A stretch of DNA of 64,000 nucleotides, from contig NZ_JAVAJF010000001.1 of NCBI RefSeq assembly GCF_030718085.1, forward strand, positions 1,364,001 through 1,428,000. Reading direction: 5' to 3'. The notes under the pieces were generated by a model, which saw nothing but the letters and a program-made list of their open reading frames with translations, was not told where the DNA came from and did no database searches. Source of the DNA: Marinobacter sp. MDS2. Its GTDB lineage: Bacteria; Pseudomonadota; Gammaproteobacteria; Pseudomonadales; Oleiphilaceae. Made by a program: the position numbers and the translations under genes. This document shows positions 8,322 through 16,983 of this stretch, in pieces; position 1 is the first letter of the stretch, and each line of letters begins with the position of its first letter.

Positions 8322-9296
8322 ATGAGAACCCTGTTCAAGCAAACGGCACTGGCTGCCATGATTGGCCTTTCCACGCCCGCACTGGCCAGCCTGGCCTATG
8401 TCTCCAATGAGAAGGACAACACGCTTTCCATCATCGATACCGAAACCCAGGAAGTGGTCGAAACCATCGATGTTGGCCAGCGCCCCCGGGGCATTCTGCT
8501 GTCCAAGGACTACACCAAGCTCTACATCTGCGCCAGCGATGACGATACCGTACAGGTTTTTGACCTGGCCACCCGCAAGATTGTTGACACTTTGCCCTCA
8601 GGGGAGGATCCGGAGCAGTTTTCCCTGCACCCTAACAACAAACATCTGTACATCGCCAACGAAGATGATGCGATCGTGACCGTGGTGGATGTTGAGACCA
8701 AGGAGGTCCTGGCCCAGATTGATGTGGGTATCGAACCCGAAGGCATGGCGGTGAGCCCGGATGGTAAGTGGGCAGTAAACACCTCCGAAACCACCAGCAT
8801 GCTGCACTGGATCAACACCGAAACCTTCGAGATCGAGAAAAACATCGTTGTTGGCCAGCGCCCGCGCCATGTCGAGTTCAGCAAGGACAGTAAAATCGCC
8901 TGGGCCTCTGCTGAAATCGGCGGTACCGTCCACATCATTGATGTAGACAACCTGGAGCAGGTCCACGAGATGTCATTCAAGGTACCCGGCGTTAGCCCGG
9001 ATCGGGTCCAGCCGGTGGGTATCGAGCTGACCTCTGATGGCAAATATGCCTTCGTGGCCCTGGGCCCCTCAAACCATGTGGCGGTCGTAGACGCCCAGTC
9101 CTACGAAGTACTGGACTATCTTCTGGTAGGTAGCCGCGTTTGGCAGTTGGACCTGGATAAAGACGAAAAGCACCTTTACACCACCAACGGGGTCTCCGGT
9201 GACGTGTCCGTGATTGATGTGGAAGACCTGAAGGTGATCAAGTCCATCAAGGTAGGCCGCTACCCCTGGGGTGTGGTCATCGACCCGACTTCATGA
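8322..9296 (+). CDS. Periplasmic YVTN beta-propeller protein, PQQ-dependent catabolism associated (PedA2-like)
   Basis: 324 residues: signal peptide (about 1-23, ending ALA), then seven YVTN/PQQ-type blades of about 42 residues, visible as repeated phrases (LAYVSNEKDNTLSIIDTET; LYICASDDDTVQVFDL; LYIANEDDAIVTVVDVET; AFVALGPSNHVAVVDAQS). It corresponds to the TIGR03866 family, PQQ ABC-associated repeats. AAGGAG precedes the ATG at 8322; the frame is open well upstream but overlaps the previous gene. The last codon overlaps the ATPase start (ATGA), implying translational coupling. Ligand unknown; an aspartate-rich propeller beside a lanthanide-linked pump could bind metal (inference). Confidence 0.87.
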   Translation: MRTLFKQTALAAMIGLSTPALASLAYVSNEKDNTLSIIDTETQEVVETIDVGQRPRGILLSKDYTKLYICASDDDTVQVFDLATRKIVDTLPSGEDPEQFSLHPNNKHLYIANEDDAIVTVVDVETKEVLAQIDVGIEPEGMAVSPDGKWAVNTSETTSMLHWINTETFEIEKNIVVGQRPRHVEFSKDSKIAWASAEIGGTVHIIDVDNLEQVHEMSFKVPGVSPDRVQPVGIELTSDGKYAFVALGPSNHVAVVDAQSYEVLDYLLVGSRVWQLDLDKDEKHLYTTNGVSGDVSVIDVEDLKVIKSIKVGRYPWGVVIDPTS

Positions 9297-10015
9297 CCAT
9301 CGAAGCGAGCAACCTCAGCTTTCGTTACGGCGACAAGCAGGTGCTCCGGGAGGTCAGCTTTGCGCTGACCTCTGGCCGCTTCCACGCCTTGCTCGGACCC
9401 AACGGTGCCGGCAAATCAACCCTGTTCGGGCTGCTCACACGGCTACTAGCCCTGCAGCAGGGCGATATCTTCATGGCCGGGCAGTCTCTGAAAAAGCAGC
9501 CTGCCGATGCCATGCGCCAGATCGGCGTGGTGTTCCAGCAGAACGCCCTGGACCTGGATCTGACCGTCCGCCAGAACCTGCAGTACCACGCCGCGCTGCA
9601 TGGCCTTTCCCGCAAGGAAGCCAGGGCTCGGGGTGACCGGGAGCTGGAACGCTTCAGCCTGCTGGATCGGGCCAACGATGCCGTCCGCCAGCTCAACGGC
9701 GGCCACCGACGGCGGGTGGAAATTGCCCGCGCCTTGCTGCATGAACCCTCGCTGTTGTTGCTCGACGAACCCACGGTGGGCCTGGACGTGGCCAGCCGAA
9801 AAGCGCTCAACGAACACGTAAGAACCCTATGCAAGGAAGACGACCTGACCGTGCTCTGGGCTACCCACCTGATCGAGGAAGTCCGTGCGGAAGACCGGGT
9901 CCTGATCCTGCACCAGGGCCAGTTGCTGGCTGACGGTAAAGGCCAGGCCATCTGCGAAGCCGCCGGCACCCGGGACCTGGCCGAAACCTTCCATTCCCTG
10001 ACCGGAGCCGGCTGA
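9293..10015 (+). CDS. pedB: ABC transporter ATPase, PQQ-alcohol-dehydrogenase system (PedB-like)
   Basis: 240 residues. Walker A GPNGAGKST at about 35-43, Q-loop VVFQQNALD, signature LNGGHRRRVEIARAL (Gln of LSGGQ replaced by His, Ser by Asn), Walker B LLLLDEPTVGLD, switch His in WATHLIEE. It matches ATPases of drug- and ABC-2-type exporters and the TIGR03864 family tied to PQQ alcohol oxidation. Its ATG overlaps the stop of the propeller gene, and its stop is one base from the permease start. The altered signature motif is tolerated in this family as far as I recall. Confidence 0.9.
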   Translation: MTIEASNLSFRYGDKQVLREVSFALTSGRFHALLGPNGAGKSTLFGLLTRLLALQQGDIFMAGQSLKKQPADAMRQIGVVFQQNALDLDLTVRQNLQYHAALHGLSRKEARARGDRELERFSLLDRANDAVRQLNGGHRRRVEIARALLHEPSLLLLDEPTVGLDVASRKALNEHVRTLCKEDDLTVLWATHLIEEVRAEDRVLILHQGQLLADGKGQAICEAAGTRDLAETFHSLTGAG

Positions 10016-10016
10016 T

Positions 10017-10814
10017 ATGAAAGCAGCTCACTACTGGCATTGTTTCGTAGGCATCCAGACACGAGAATGGTTGCGGTTCTGGCAGCAGCGCACCCGCTTT
10101 GCCAGCGCCCTGGTGCGGCCACTGCTTTGGCTGGTGGTGTTCGCCGCCGGGTTCCGGGCGGTTCTTGGAATTTCCATCATCCCGCCCTATGAAACCTACA
10201 TCACCTACGAGACCTACATTGCCCCCGGTCTGTGCGGCATGATCATCCTGTTCAACAGCATGCAGGGCGCCCTATCCATGGTCTACGATCGGGAGCTGGG
10301 CAGCATGCGTGTGCTACTGATGAGTCCCCTGCCCCGTCCTTTTTTGCTGGTCACCAAGCTGCTAGCCATGGGTGCGGTGTCCATTGGCCAGGTATATGTG
10401 TTCCTGCTGCTGGCACTGCTGGTGGATGTGGAACCACCGCTGTGGGGCTACCTGGCTGTGTTGCCAGCGTTGATCCTTACCAGCCTGATGCTGGGCGCGT
10501 TGGGGCTATTGATCGCCACATGGATCAAGCAACTGGAGAATTTCGCCGGGGTAATGAACTTTGTCATCTTCCCGATGTTCTTCATGTCCTCGGCGCTCTA
10601 TCCGCTTTGGCGCATGAACGAAGCCAGTCCCTGGCTGTACTGGATCTGCCAGTTCAATCCGTTTACCCACGCCGTTGAAGCGATACGATTCTCACTGTAT
10701 CTGGAATGGAATCCGGTGGCCTATGGCATTACAGCAACGGTGACTGTCGTCTTATCCCTGCTCGCGACGGCCGGGTTTAAACCTCAGCGCACTAGGATAC
10801 TGGCAAACTCATAA
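10017..10814 (+). CDS. pedC: ABC-2 type permease, PQQ-alcohol-dehydrogenase system (PedC-like)
   Basis: 265 residues with about six membrane helices (for example 32-49, 71-88, 118-140, 147-170, 178-200, 235-257), the ABC2_membrane layout. It belongs to the family named alcohol ABC transporter permease PedC (TIGR03861). The motif DRELGSMRVLLMSPLPRP is the usual cytoplasmic coupling region between the second and third helices. Starts one base after the ATPase stop and closes the four-gene unit; the Sel1-repeat gene converges 15 bp downstream with no clear terminator between them. Confidence 0.88.
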   Translation: MKAAHYWHCFVGIQTREWLRFWQQRTRFASALVRPLLWLVVFAAGFRAVLGISIIPPYETYITYETYIAPGLCGMIILFNSMQGALSMVYDRELGSMRVLLMSPLPRPFLLVTKLLAMGAVSIGQVYVFLLLALLVDVEPPLWGYLAVLPALILTSLMLGALGLLIATWIKQLENFAGVMNFVIFPMFFMSSALYPLWRMNEASPWLYWICQFNPFTHAVEAIRFSLYLEWNPVAYGITATVTVVLSLLATAGFKPQRTRILANS

Positions 10815-10829
10815 CCCGGGAGATCAGCG

Positions 10830-11258
10830 TTACTCATCAGATTCCAATGCTGCCTTTGCTCGCCAAAAATCGGCCAAGATCGGGTCTGCTTCGGTGCCTA
10901 TGCCCTGAGCATAAGCTTGTGCCACTGCATGCATACATAGTCTGTCGCCGGCTTTTGCACCTTTCAAATACCACTCGAATGCCTTGGCATCACTTTGCTC
11001 CACACCCAAACCATTCGCGTACATATTCGCCAGATTGTAGATTCCCTGGTGGCTTCCCGATTCTGCAAGCGTCTGGTAGCGCTCGAAAGCCAGATCATAC
11101 TGGCCCATCTTATAAACAGCATAGGCCTCAAGCACTTGAACCATCTCGCGAGCCACGCCCATTTGCTGTTCCGATTCGTCTGCATACAGGGCAAACGAAG
11201 GCAACAGCCAAAAACTCACGGCCATGACTGTCAATTTTCTAGCGTATTGGAGTTTCAT
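10830..11258 (-). CDS. Exported Sel1-like repeat (TPR-type) protein, last gene of ABC importer operon
   Basis: 142 residues: signal peptide (about 1-24, ending ALYA), then helical repeats of the Sel1 kind (YKMGQYDLAFERYQTLAESGSHQGIYNLANMYANGLGVEQSDAKAF, then a second unit ending YAQGIGTEADPILADFW). Sel1 repeats serve as protein-protein scaffolds. GGAGG five bases before the ATG at 11258 decides the start. It lies 29 bp after the ATPase gene, so it is probably co-transcribed with the importer. A partner in the periplasm is expected but unknown. Confidence 0.8.
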   Translation of the reverse strand: MKLQYARKLTVMAVSFWLLPSFALYADESEQQMGVAREMVQVLEAYAVYKMGQYDLAFERYQTLAESGSHQGIYNLANMYANGLGVEQSDAKAFEWYLKGAKAGDRLCMHAVAQAYAQGIGTEADPILADFWRAKAALESDE

Positions 11259-11287
11259 AAATGCCTCCGGGGGTTTAAAAGGTTTCA

Positions 11288-11959
11288 CTACGACGCACCC
11301 TCTGACTCGCCACGAAGCCGCCGGAGCACCCCCCCAATCAACCCCGACACACCAACATGATTATCCCATCGCAACCGAGCCGGCTTGCCGTCTAGATACC
11401 AAAGCCGGTTCGCCAAAATTTCCACATCCTGGCCATCGTGCGTCACACAGATCATGGCCATATCTGGATGGTCGTCCAGAATGCTGGCGATCAATAGTTT
11501 CAGGTCGCTGGCCATCACCGGATCCAGAGAGGCAAAGGGCTCATCAAGCAGCAGCAGATCCGGTTTTACTGCCAGGCAGCGTGCGAGGGCTGCTCGTCGG
11601 GCCATGCCAAGTGACAGCTGGTCGGGCAAATAACTGGCATAGTCCTGCAGTCCAACGTCAGTCAGAAGTTTCTGAGCTTCTGCCTCGCTGGCACCCACAA
11701 GTTTTAGGTTGGCCATCAAAGTCCGCCAAGGTAGCAACCGATGTTCCTGAAACAGATAGCCGATCCGCAGCTTTTCTCTTCCAACAACAGCAGGACCTTG
11801 CAACGACTGATCGAGTCCGGCGATGGCGTTTAGCAAGGTCGTTTTGCCAATGCCTGAAGGACCAAGGAGGCAAATGCGATCACCGCGGTTGATGGTAGAG
11901 AACACCTCCCCAAGCACCGGCAAGCCAAAACTGCGACCCTCTATTCTCAGCTCAAGCAT
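11288..11959 (-). CDS. ABC importer ATPase (SsuB/TauB/ThiZ-like)
   Basis: 223 residues, short but complete. Walker A GPSGIGKTT at about 32-40, Q-loop YLFQEHRLLPWRT, signature LSLGMARRAALARCL (LSGGQ altered to LSLGM), Walker B LLLLDEPFASLD, switch His in CVTHDGQD. It belongs to the nitrate/sulfonate/taurine/thiamine-precursor group. The ATG at 11959 overlaps the permease stop by eight bases. Substrate cannot be read from sequence. Confidence 0.85.
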   Translation of the reverse strand: MLELRIEGRSFGLPVLGEVFSTINRGDRICLLGPSGIGKTTLLNAIAGLDQSLQGPAVVGREKLRIGYLFQEHRLLPWRTLMANLKLVGASEAEAQKLLTDVGLQDYASYLPDQLSLGMARRAALARCLAVKPDLLLLDEPFASLDPVMASDLKLLIASILDDHPDMAMICVTHDGQDVEILANRLWYLDGKPARLRWDNHVGVSGLIGGVLRRLRGESEGAS

Positions 11960-12728
11960 GTGCCACCTCCGGCTGACGCCAGCGACTGGACCTGCGTTCG
12001 AGAGGCTGGAGGATGGCCAGCTCAATCAGCTGGACGACGGCAATAAACGCCAGGCTGTAGGCAAGAATGGCGGCCACGTCGAAAACCTGAAACGCCATAT
12101 GTAATTGGAAGCCAACGCCGCTGGAACGGCCGAGCAGCTCTACCACAAGGACAATTTTCCAGATCAGGGCCAGGCCGCCTCTTGTAGCCGCCATGAGATA
12201 TGGAAACAACTGCGGTACCCAGACTTCCCGCAACCGTTGCCATCGGGTGAATTCGTAGACAGTGGCCATTTCCTCGAGCCTAAAGTCCAGGCTACGGGCG
12301 CCCTCCCGGACGGTTACCGCCACGTTGGGCACTTTGTTGATGACGACAGCCATCACCGCAGCTACTTCCACCAGACCGAACCAGACATACATAAGGATGA
12401 TGGTGACCAGGGCCGGCAGGTTCAGCAAAAGCACCAGCAAGGGATCGAACAGGGCATTGGTGGTTTGCGAACGACCCATGACGATGCCGATAGCGGTGCC
12501 AATGATCATGGCCAGAATAAAGGCGACCACCACACGCCCAAGGGTCGCGCCCAGATGATGCCAGAGCTCGCCGGTGGCCGATTCACGAATCAGGGTGTCG
12601 AGCACGTTCAGAGGCGTCGGCAAGAGGGGCGACTGAAGCAGCCAGGCAATGAGCCCCCAGAGCAGGACAAACGACGGCAGGACTACCCAGTAGCTCCACA
12701 GCGGCGGCCGGCCGGCACGGCCTTTCAC
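11952..12728 (-). CDS. ABC importer permease (SsuC/TauC/ThiX-like, BPD_transp_1)
   Basis: 258 residues with about six membrane helices and the EAA-type loop (RWQRLREVWVPQLFPYLMAATRGGLALIWKIVLVVEL). Start is GTG at 12728, overlapping the stop of the binding-protein gene by four bases. It forms a pathway with the ATPase downstream and the binding protein upstream. Related permeases import sulfonates, taurine, nitrate or hydroxymethylpyrimidine. Confidence 0.86.
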   Translation of the reverse strand: MKGRAGRPPLWSYWVVLPSFVLLWGLIAWLLQSPLLPTPLNVLDTLIRESATGELWHHLGATLGRVVVAFILAMIIGTAIGIVMGRSQTTNALFDPLLVLLLNLPALVTIILMYVWFGLVEVAAVMAVVINKVPNVAVTVREGARSLDFRLEEMATVYEFTRWQRLREVWVPQLFPYLMAATRGGLALIWKIVLVVELLGRSSGVGFQLHMAFQVFDVAAILAYSLAFIAVVQLIELAILQPLERRSSRWRQPEVAHA

Positions 12729-13747
12729 GGCTGCCTCTGGTAAAACAGATGGGCCGGCATAAGGTTGTCCGGGTCGGCGCCGGTGAGGGTCATCAAACGC
12801 TGTAGGTCAGCGATTCTCTGGTCCGTTTGCGGCGCAGGCGTCCCGGCGACAAAGCCCTCTCGCAGTGCTGCGAAAACACTGTCGGCCGGATCTCCCATGA
12901 GAGGACGCAAGCGCTGCCAGTAGGATGTACTCTCCGCCAGCTCGGCTTTGGCCTGTTGCAGGGAAGCTGCAAACCGATCCATCAGCGGGTCATTGTCTCG
13001 CGCCCAGAGCTCTGGAAAGACATAACCAAGCACCGGCAGGTTGCGATCCAGGTCCAGCTCAGTGAGCAGGTCAGCCATACCAAACGCCGATCGCCAGCCG
13101 CCCTCGCCCCTCAGGCGGGCCGCAAAATGCCAGTAGGTAACGATAACATCCACCTGCCCGCGCTTTAGCGCCTGGCTCAACAGAGGCGGGGCTGCGAACT
13201 GAAGTTCGGCGGATTCCTCCAGATTGATTCCCTGGCGCTGAGCCACCTTCTTGAGCAGTATCCAGCCCTTACTATCCGGCCCGCCCGCAATACCAATGCG
13301 CTTGCCGGCCAGATCCGCCACCGAGCGAATCGGAGAGTTGTCAGCGACGACGATATCGCCAATCTGGGAGGAGAACGGCACGTACAGGTAGGGCGTGCCG
13401 GCCTCGAATCGTGACTGTGCCCACAGCAGATCGGCCACAGCGCCGTGCACCGAACCGCTGGTGACCGCCAGCCTGGAGGCCGGCAGGTTGGCAACCGGTT
13501 TCAACTCCAGCCGATAGCCATATTCCCGGTCCAGCTCCCGATGCAGGAGATGGTCGAGCTCCCAGTGGGCGGTTCCAAACTGCAACACGCTGACAGACAG
13601 CATGGGCAGGTCAGATGCTTCTTCCCGGGCATGGACACCGCCAGCAAGACTCAAAAGAAAACATAGCAGTGCGGCCATTGCCTGTTTGATCCATGGATCA
13701 GCAAGAGAGAATGCGGAGACGGTCGTTATTGTTGGTTGTAGGCTCAT
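12725..13747 (-). CDS. ABC importer substrate-binding protein (NMT1/SsuA-like)
   Basis: 340 residues from ATG 13747. A hydrophobic stretch (MAALLCFLLSLAGGVHA) is a signal peptide either with a long n-region or from an alternative ATG at 13678. The mature part follows the NMT1/SsuA pattern: LSVSVLQFGTAHWELDHLL, a hinge around VHGAVADLLWAQ, then IRSVADLAGKRIGIAGG and VDVIVTYWHFAARL. First gene of a four-gene operon with permease, ATPase and Sel1 protein. It lies back to back with the ErbR-like regulator (170 bp between starts), inside the PQQ-alcohol cluster, which suggests shared control and a ligand related to alcohol or PQQ metabolism; that is inference. Confidence 0.82.
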   Translation of the reverse strand: MSLQPTITTVSAFSLADPWIKQAMAALLCFLLSLAGGVHAREEASDLPMLSVSVLQFGTAHWELDHLLHRELDREYGYRLELKPVANLPASRLAVTSGSVHGAVADLLWAQSRFEAGTPYLYVPFSSQIGDIVVADNSPIRSVADLAGKRIGIAGGPDSKGWILLKKVAQRQGINLEESAELQFAAPPLLSQALKRGQVDVIVTYWHFAARLRGEGGWRSAFGMADLLTELDLDRNLPVLGYVFPELWARDNDPLMDRFAASLQQAKAELAESTSYWQRLRPLMGDPADSVFAALREGFVAGTPAPQTDQRIADLQRLMTLTGADPDNLMPAHLFYQRQP

Positions 13748-13916
13748 TACTACACGATACGAAGCCCGCAGCCCGGCAAGAATAGTACTTTGGTGCCTGT
13801 TTTTTGGTGCGATGGTCGCATTCAACCCAAGGCCAATATGGCGTGTAATGAAACCATCACAATAATAAACAGAGGATCGGAACCGACTCCGGCGATTCTC
13901 TGCACAGGAGGCCGCC

Positions 13917-14690
13917 ATGCTGAACGAGCTCGATGCCGCACTGTCTTCCGAAAACCGCTATCATGACTCGGAAGCCATCCCCGACAATGAAAACAAGCAG
14001 GTAGAAGCAACCATGGAACCGGCGTATAAGATTCTGATTGCCGACGACCACCCGCTGTTCCGGGAAGCCATCAGCAGCGTTATCGCGTCTGGCTTTGAAG
14101 GTAGTGAAATCCTTGAAACCGCGGATCTGGACAGCGCCCTCGAAATCACCCGAGAGAATGACGATCTGGACTTGATTTTGCTCGATCTGAACATGCCGGG
14201 CATGCACGGCTTGAATGGGCTAATCACACTGCGCAACGAGGCACCCACCATTCCGGTGGTAATTGTCTCTGCGGAAGAAGACAAGCAAGTGGTGCTTCAG
14301 GCGATCACTTATGGCGCGGTCGGCTTTATTACCAAGTCATCGCCCCGCCCCCAGATGACGGAAGCCATCCAGCAGATATTGAACGGAAATGTCTATCTGC
14401 CTTCAGACATCATTCGTACCGGTAAGGAAAGCTCCCACCGGCGTACTCGAAGCGATGAGAACCTGATTTCGCCGGAACTACTGAACTCTCTCACCCGGCG
14501 CCAGTTGTTGGTGCTGGAACGTATGGCCAAGGGTGAATCCAACAAGCAAATTGCCTACAACCTCAACATCGCAGAAACCACGGTCAAGGCCCACGTCTCC
14601 GCGATCCTGAGAAAGCTCGGTGTTCACAACCGGGTACAGGCTATCCTATCGGCTGGGGATGTGGACTTCAGTCAGTATCTCAAACGCTGA
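13917..14690 (+). CDS. erbR: LuxR-family response regulator (ErbR/AgmR/PedR1-like)
   Basis: 257 residues. Receiver domain at about 36-155 with acidic pocket DD at 43-44, Asp90 ([13 protein letters not shown]) and the conserved Lys in FITKSSP; LuxR helix-turn-helix at about 190-250 ([40 protein letters not shown]). In Pseudomonas this regulator (ErbR, AgmR, PedR1) activates ethanol- and phenylethanol-oxidation genes. The start at 13917 follows a strong AGGAGG, giving a 32-residue extension before [16 protein letters not shown], where related proteins usually begin; ATG 14013 is the alternative but has a weak ribosome site. Its usual partner kinase is soluble, as is the hybrid kinase encoded next door. 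Confidence 0.88.
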   Translation: MLNELDAALSSENRYHDSEAIPDNENKQVEATMEPAYKILIADDHPLFREAISSVIASGFEGSEILETADLDSALEITRENDDLDLILLDLNMPGMHGLNGLITLRNEAPTIPVVIVSAEEDKQVVLQAITYGAVGFITKSSPRPQMTEAIQQILNGNVYLPSDIIRTGKESSHRRTRSDENLISPELLNSLTRRQLLVLERMAKGESNKQIAYNLNIAETTVKAHVSAILRKLGVHNRVQAILSAGDVDFSQYLKR

Positions 14691-14709
14691 ACGCAGCCGG
14701 CATCAGCAC

Positions 14710-16983
14710 TCAGCAACGCATCACGTGATTGAGTACACTCCTGAGCTTAAGCGGTTTGACCGGTTTGTTCATCAACAGGTAACCAAGCTCCCGGATATGC
14801 TGTTTCAGTTCATTGGTGTAGTTGGCGGTGATCATCAGGACCGGCGCTGGCTGTAAGCGCTGAGCATTGATCACTTCCACCGCGTCGACGCCATTTTCAT
14901 CATTATCCAGGTGATAATCCGCCAGTATCAGATCTACCGGAGCCCTTGCCACATCTACCTGCCCTGCCAGGCCCTCGGCAGAAACGGCTGTGGTGACCCG
15001 GCAACCCCAGCCTTCCAGCAAGGTCTTCATCCCCTGGCAGATAGCCAGATCATTATCGATCACCCACACCCGGGCGCCTTTCAAACCACTATCGAGCATC
15101 GGCAGGTGAGGCCCTCGGGGTGCCGGTTGGGCTGACTGAAGTTCTCCGAGGGGCACCCGGACGCTGAACACGGAGCCTTTTCCCTCAACAGATGATACCG
15201 AGATCTCATGGCCCAACATCCGGGCAATCTTGTCAACGATAGCCAGGCCCAGGCCCAGCCCTTTGTCTGCCTGGGCACCCTTGGGGCGAATCCGTTTAAA
15301 CTCCTGAAAGATTTCGGTGAGCTTGTCTGCCGGAATGCCTGGCCCGGTGTCCCAGACCTGCAGCAACACGTGGTCATGCTCGCGACGGCAACCAAGCAGA
15401 ATCCGGCCCTGGCCGGTATAACGAATGGCATTGGTCAGGAAGTTTCGCAGTATCCGCGCCAGCAACTGTGAATCCGACTGAACCACTGCAGAGCAGGGCA
15501 CGAAATCCAGCCGCTGCCCTTCAGCCAGAGCCATCTGCCGGAACTCCCGGGCGATGTTATTGAGCAGATCCCGGAGGTCAAAGGCGGTCACGTCCGGAGT
15601 GATCACTCCGGCATCCAGCTTGGAAATATCCACCAGTGTGCCCAGCAGATTCTCTACATCATCCAACGAAGTACTGACCGAACGCACAAGGCTCTCGGCC
15701 TTGGGCCCGAAGCTCTGCTCAAGTAATGCACTGGTGAACAAGCGTGCGGCATTAAGCGGCTGCAGCAGATCGTGACTGACAGCAGCCAGGAACTTGGTTT
15801 TGGACAGGTTGGCCTGTTCAGCCTCCTGCTTCGCTTCCCGGAGACGGGCTTCCACTGCAGAACGTTCCGAAATTTCCTGCCGGAGTTGCTGGTTCAGGCC
15901 TGTCAAGGCGGCGGTGCGCTCTCGCACCCGGTGCTCCAGATCGTCGTAGGCCTGCTCCAGCGCAATCGCGGTCTTGCGCCTTTCAGTGATGTCTCGGATC
16001 AGAACAAAAAAGCCGGTCACCTCGCCGGTTTCATCCCTGTTGGGCACATAGGAACGCAACATGTACCGCTGTTCACCATGCTCGCCGGTTTCCTCGAACT
16101 CAAAGTTCACACTGTGCCCGTCCAGTACTTCCAGTATCTGGGGCAGCAGACGCTGGTAGAACTCATCGGAATGCACTTGCTCCAGACGCTTGCCCAGTGG
16201 CGACACACCATTACGGCCATACCAGGCCTGATAAACCTTGTTGCAGAACTGGACGGTGAGGTCTGCCCCTACATAGGCAATCAACGCCGGCACATGGTCG
16301 GTGACGACCCGGATCCAGCGCTCGCTTTCTTCCAGCGCCTTGATGCGACGGGCCATTTCACTGTTCTTGACGTCGGTAATATCGGAGTAGAGCACCACCT
16401 GACCACCCTCACGGGTGGTACGCTCGGTCATTTGTACCCAGCGGCCGTTAGAGAGCAGGAACACTGTTCCTTCGGCGTCGTCGTGACTGTGCTCTTCAAC
16501 CACCAGGCCGGAACTCAGGGCCAGGGCTTTCACAGCTTCAATGGGCGTGCCTGCTTGGGGTACCGGCACCCCCGCGTGGCGCCAGTAGCTCCGGAACCGG
16601 CTATTGGTCTGGATGAGGCAGTGGTCGCGGTCAAACAGCACAAATCCGTCGGCAATGCTTTCAATGGCATCACTCAATCGCTGCCGCGAGGTCTCAGCTT
16701 CTTCCCGGGCACGCATCAGGGCTTTATTACTGGCCTTGAGTTCTTCCATGGTCAGGTTCAGGGCTTCCGTGCGCTCACGGACCTGCTCGGCCAGTATCAC
16801 CGAGTGCTCGAACGCCGCGTAGGGCTCCGGCTTGTGGGCAGAGCCAGACTCCACCCGAACAATCAGCGCGTCCCGGATGTCACGCAGGCGCCGGTTTTCA
16901 GCCTCCAGTTCCGCGATGCGTTGGTCCTTGGCGGACTCGCCGGAAGATTCGGGGAGATCAGGTACTGAACTCAGGCTGGCCAA
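14710..16983 (-). CDS. Soluble PAS-domain hybrid sensor histidine kinase (ErcS-like)
   Basis: 757 residues from TTG at 16983. N-terminal coiled coil (RIAELEAENRRLRD), two PAS domains (about 105-225 and 235-360), a second coiled coil, HisKA with His404 (FLAAVSHDLLQPLNAAR), HATPase (RILRNFLTNAIRYTGQG; VWDTGPGIP; GLGLGLAIV) and a C-terminal receiver with Asp689 (LILADYHLDND). No membrane segment is seen, so it is cytoplasmic. ErcS/ErcS' kinases of Pseudomonas have this layout and work with ErbR, encoded convergently here 19 bp away. Start choice is uncertain: TTG overlaps the FIST gene by 26 bp, while GTG at 17058 or 17091 would overlap more. GGGGGTGG precedes the TTG. Confidence 0.85.
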   Translation of the reverse strand: MASLSSVPDLPESSGESAKDQRIAELEAENRRLRDIRDALIVRVESGSAHKPEPYAAFEHSVILAEQVRERTEALNLTMEELKASNKALMRAREEAETSRQRLSDAIESIADGFVLFDRDHCLIQTNSRFRSYWRHAGVPVPQAGTPIEAVKALALSSGLVVEEHSHDDAEGTVFLLSNGRWVQMTERTTREGGQVVLYSDITDVKNSEMARRIKALEESERWIRVVTDHVPALIAYVGADLTVQFCNKVYQAWYGRNGVSPLGKRLEQVHSDEFYQRLLPQILEVLDGHSVNFEFEETGEHGEQRYMLRSYVPNRDETGEVTGFFVLIRDITERRKTAIALEQAYDDLEHRVRERTAALTGLNQQLRQEISERSAVEARLREAKQEAEQANLSKTKFLAAVSHDLLQPLNAARLFTSALLEQSFGPKAESLVRSVSTSLDDVENLLGTLVDISKLDAGVITPDVTAFDLRDLLNNIAREFRQMALAEGQRLDFVPCSAVVQSDSQLLARILRNFLTNAIRYTGQGRILLGCRREHDHVLLQVWDTGPGIPADKLTEIFQEFKRIRPKGAQADKGLGLGLAIVDKIARMLGHEISVSSVEGKGSVFSVRVPLGELQSAQPAPRGPHLPMLDSGLKGARVWVIDNDLAICQGMKTLLEGWGCRVTTAVSAEGLAGQVDVARAPVDLILADYHLDNDENGVDAVEVINAQRLQPAPVLMITANYTNELKQHIRELGYLLMNKPVKPLKLRSVLNHVMRC

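Noticed and set aside
15772..16968. Open frame of about 398 codons on the plus strand within the hybrid kinase gene
   Set aside because: Antisense to PAS and histidine kinase domains; no ribosome site or recognisable fold.
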